Assembly (NCBI RefSeq): GCF_020520425.1
Contig: NC_079487.1
Location: forward strand, 126,750,385-126,814,384
Reading direction: 5' to 3'
Length of the DNA stretch: 64,000 nt
DNA from: Spinacia oleracea
Lineage: Eukaryota; Streptophyta; Magnoliopsida; Caryophyllales; Amaranthaceae
Shown: piece after piece, positions 63,127 to 64,000 of the stretch
How positions within the stretch are numbered: position 1 is the first letter of the stretch
How the letters are laid out: every line of letters begins with the position of its first letter
Notes under the pieces: model-generated
What the model was told of the DNA's origin: nothing
Seen by the model: the letters and a program-made list of their open reading frames with translations, nothing else
The model's database searches: none
Translations under genes and position numbers: made by a program

Positions 63127-63667
63127 TACTCCCTCCGTCTCGGAATACTTGACCTGTTTTCCTTATCGGGCCGTCCCTTAATACTTGACCTGTTTCTAAA
63201 AATGGAAATATTCTAACAATATTATATTATTTCTCACTCCACCCCTATTAAGAGTGCGTCGAGGCGGATATCGGGCATGCAACAACAAACACATATCAAC
63301 TAAAAGACAAATAGCTAAAAGACAAAAAAGGAAGTACCATTCATGTAAAAAAAGTACCATTCTGTAAAAAAAAAATACCATTCTGTAAAAAAAGTACCAT
63401 TTGTGTTTAGAAAAGTACCATTTAATTTTTTTTTTGTCCTTTTTCCTATTTTGTCTTATGTTCTGATATGTATTTGGACACACAAAAAATAATTAAAAAT
63501 TCAACTCCTACTCTCCCCCAACCCCACCCCTTTACACATTTCCCACTAACTACATTAAAATGATACCCCACTATCAACTACTACCTATTAAATTAAATAA
63601 GTCAATTCAAATCCCTTAAACTCTGTGCCGGTCAAACCGGGTCGAGTATTCCGGGACGGAGGGAGTA
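63127..63667. mobile_element. Stowaway-type MITE with a 231-bp novel insert
   Basis: TACTCCCTCCGTCTCGGAAT at the left and 'attccgggacggagggagta' at the right. Both halves align with the element at 46466-46796 in inverse orientation. Between 'cacccctatta' and 'caaaaaataattaaaaattc' the 23 bp present there are replaced by 63251-63481. Confidence 0.85.
63251..63481. repeat. Insert with 'aaaaagtaccattctgt' array inside the MITE
   Basis: Five loose units of about 20 bp around GTACCATTCTGTAAAAAAA (63335-63425). These are preceded by a GC-richer head ('gagtgcgtcgaggcggatat') and 'aaaagacaaatagc/aaaaagg' repeats. No inverted ends seen. Confidence 0.75.
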
Positions 63668-63675
63668 ATTAAACA

Positions 63676-63881
63676 TACTTCCTCCATCTTAAAAAGATCT
63701 TTACAGTTACTATTTGCACGAACTCCAATGTAATATTTAACTACTAATATATCTTATTTCGTATTTGAAAAAATTACTCGTAACGTTTTGATGAATATAA
63801 TAGTGAAAATTTACGGTTAAAGTTTTTATACTTTGGACACATTTTTCAAAGCGTAAAGAACTTTAAAAAACGGAGGCAGTA
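63676..63881. mobile_element. Stowaway-type MITE
   Basis: TACTTCCTCCATCTTAAAAA at the left, 'ttaaaaaacggaggcagta' at the right. 206 bp. Interior ('actatttgcacgaactcc') is related to about 27020-27235. Confidence 0.7.
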
Positions 63882-64000
63882 TAAAATTATTGATATGGTG
63901 TCTATTTGTCTAATTAAGGTGGAGCAATCCTGTTATATGATATGGAAATTAAGAGTATATTCCTTCCATATCTTTCATCACGAGCTTGGTTGCATGAAGT

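Overview
The window is plant nuclear DNA. Its genes are split by AT-rich GT-AG introns, it is packed with MITEs, Helitron-like ends, SINE, LINE and LTR elements, and there is no bacterial gene layout. Many elements carry the termini TACTCCCTCC...GGAGGGAGTA, and the 9-mer TACTCCGTA is very common. From general knowledge this suggests Caryophyllales, probably Amaranthaceae/Chenopodiaceae (spinach, beet, quinoa kin), but that is inference. The window alone cannot name the species.

Six host genes were modelled exon by exon from reading frame, splice dinucleotides and family alignment. They are: spermidine synthase on the minus strand (1621-5450, 9 exons, 344 aa, one GC-AG intron); the U4/U6 snRNP splicing factor PRP31 on the plus strand (15326-22012, 8 coding exons, 489 aa); three tandem mitochondrial family-2 aldehyde dehydrogenases on the plus strand (23756-26776, 28407-32491 and 37712-42811); and a GH16 xyloglucan endotransglucosylase/hydrolase on the minus strand (45952-48278). 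The first ALDH copy has one extra base in its ninth exon and is disrupted as given. The second and third are open throughout. The third has one more intron than the other two.

Between and inside the genes lies a mosaic of small elements. Two Tourist-type elements have clean TAA duplications. There are about nine 'ctccctcc' mariner-type MITEs, long-TIR foldback elements, and two copies of one Helitron-like family in opposite orientations. A tRNA-derived SINE and a 5'-truncated LINE both have recognisable target duplications. A LINE reverse-transcriptase fragment and a CACTA terminus inside an ALDH intron complete the set.

Positions 53182-60598 hold one structurally complete, very young LTR retrotransposon. 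It has 429-bp LTRs that look identical by eye and a 5-bp duplication. Its Tat-like Ty3/gypsy gag is on the plus strand and a separate gene-like block is on the minus strand. No polymerase region is present, so it appears non-autonomous. The right edge (60604-64000) is AT-rich with ATT microsatellites and several MITEs, and no host gene is seen there.

The genes do not form a pathway. The only functional grouping is the ALDH array, which looks like local duplication.
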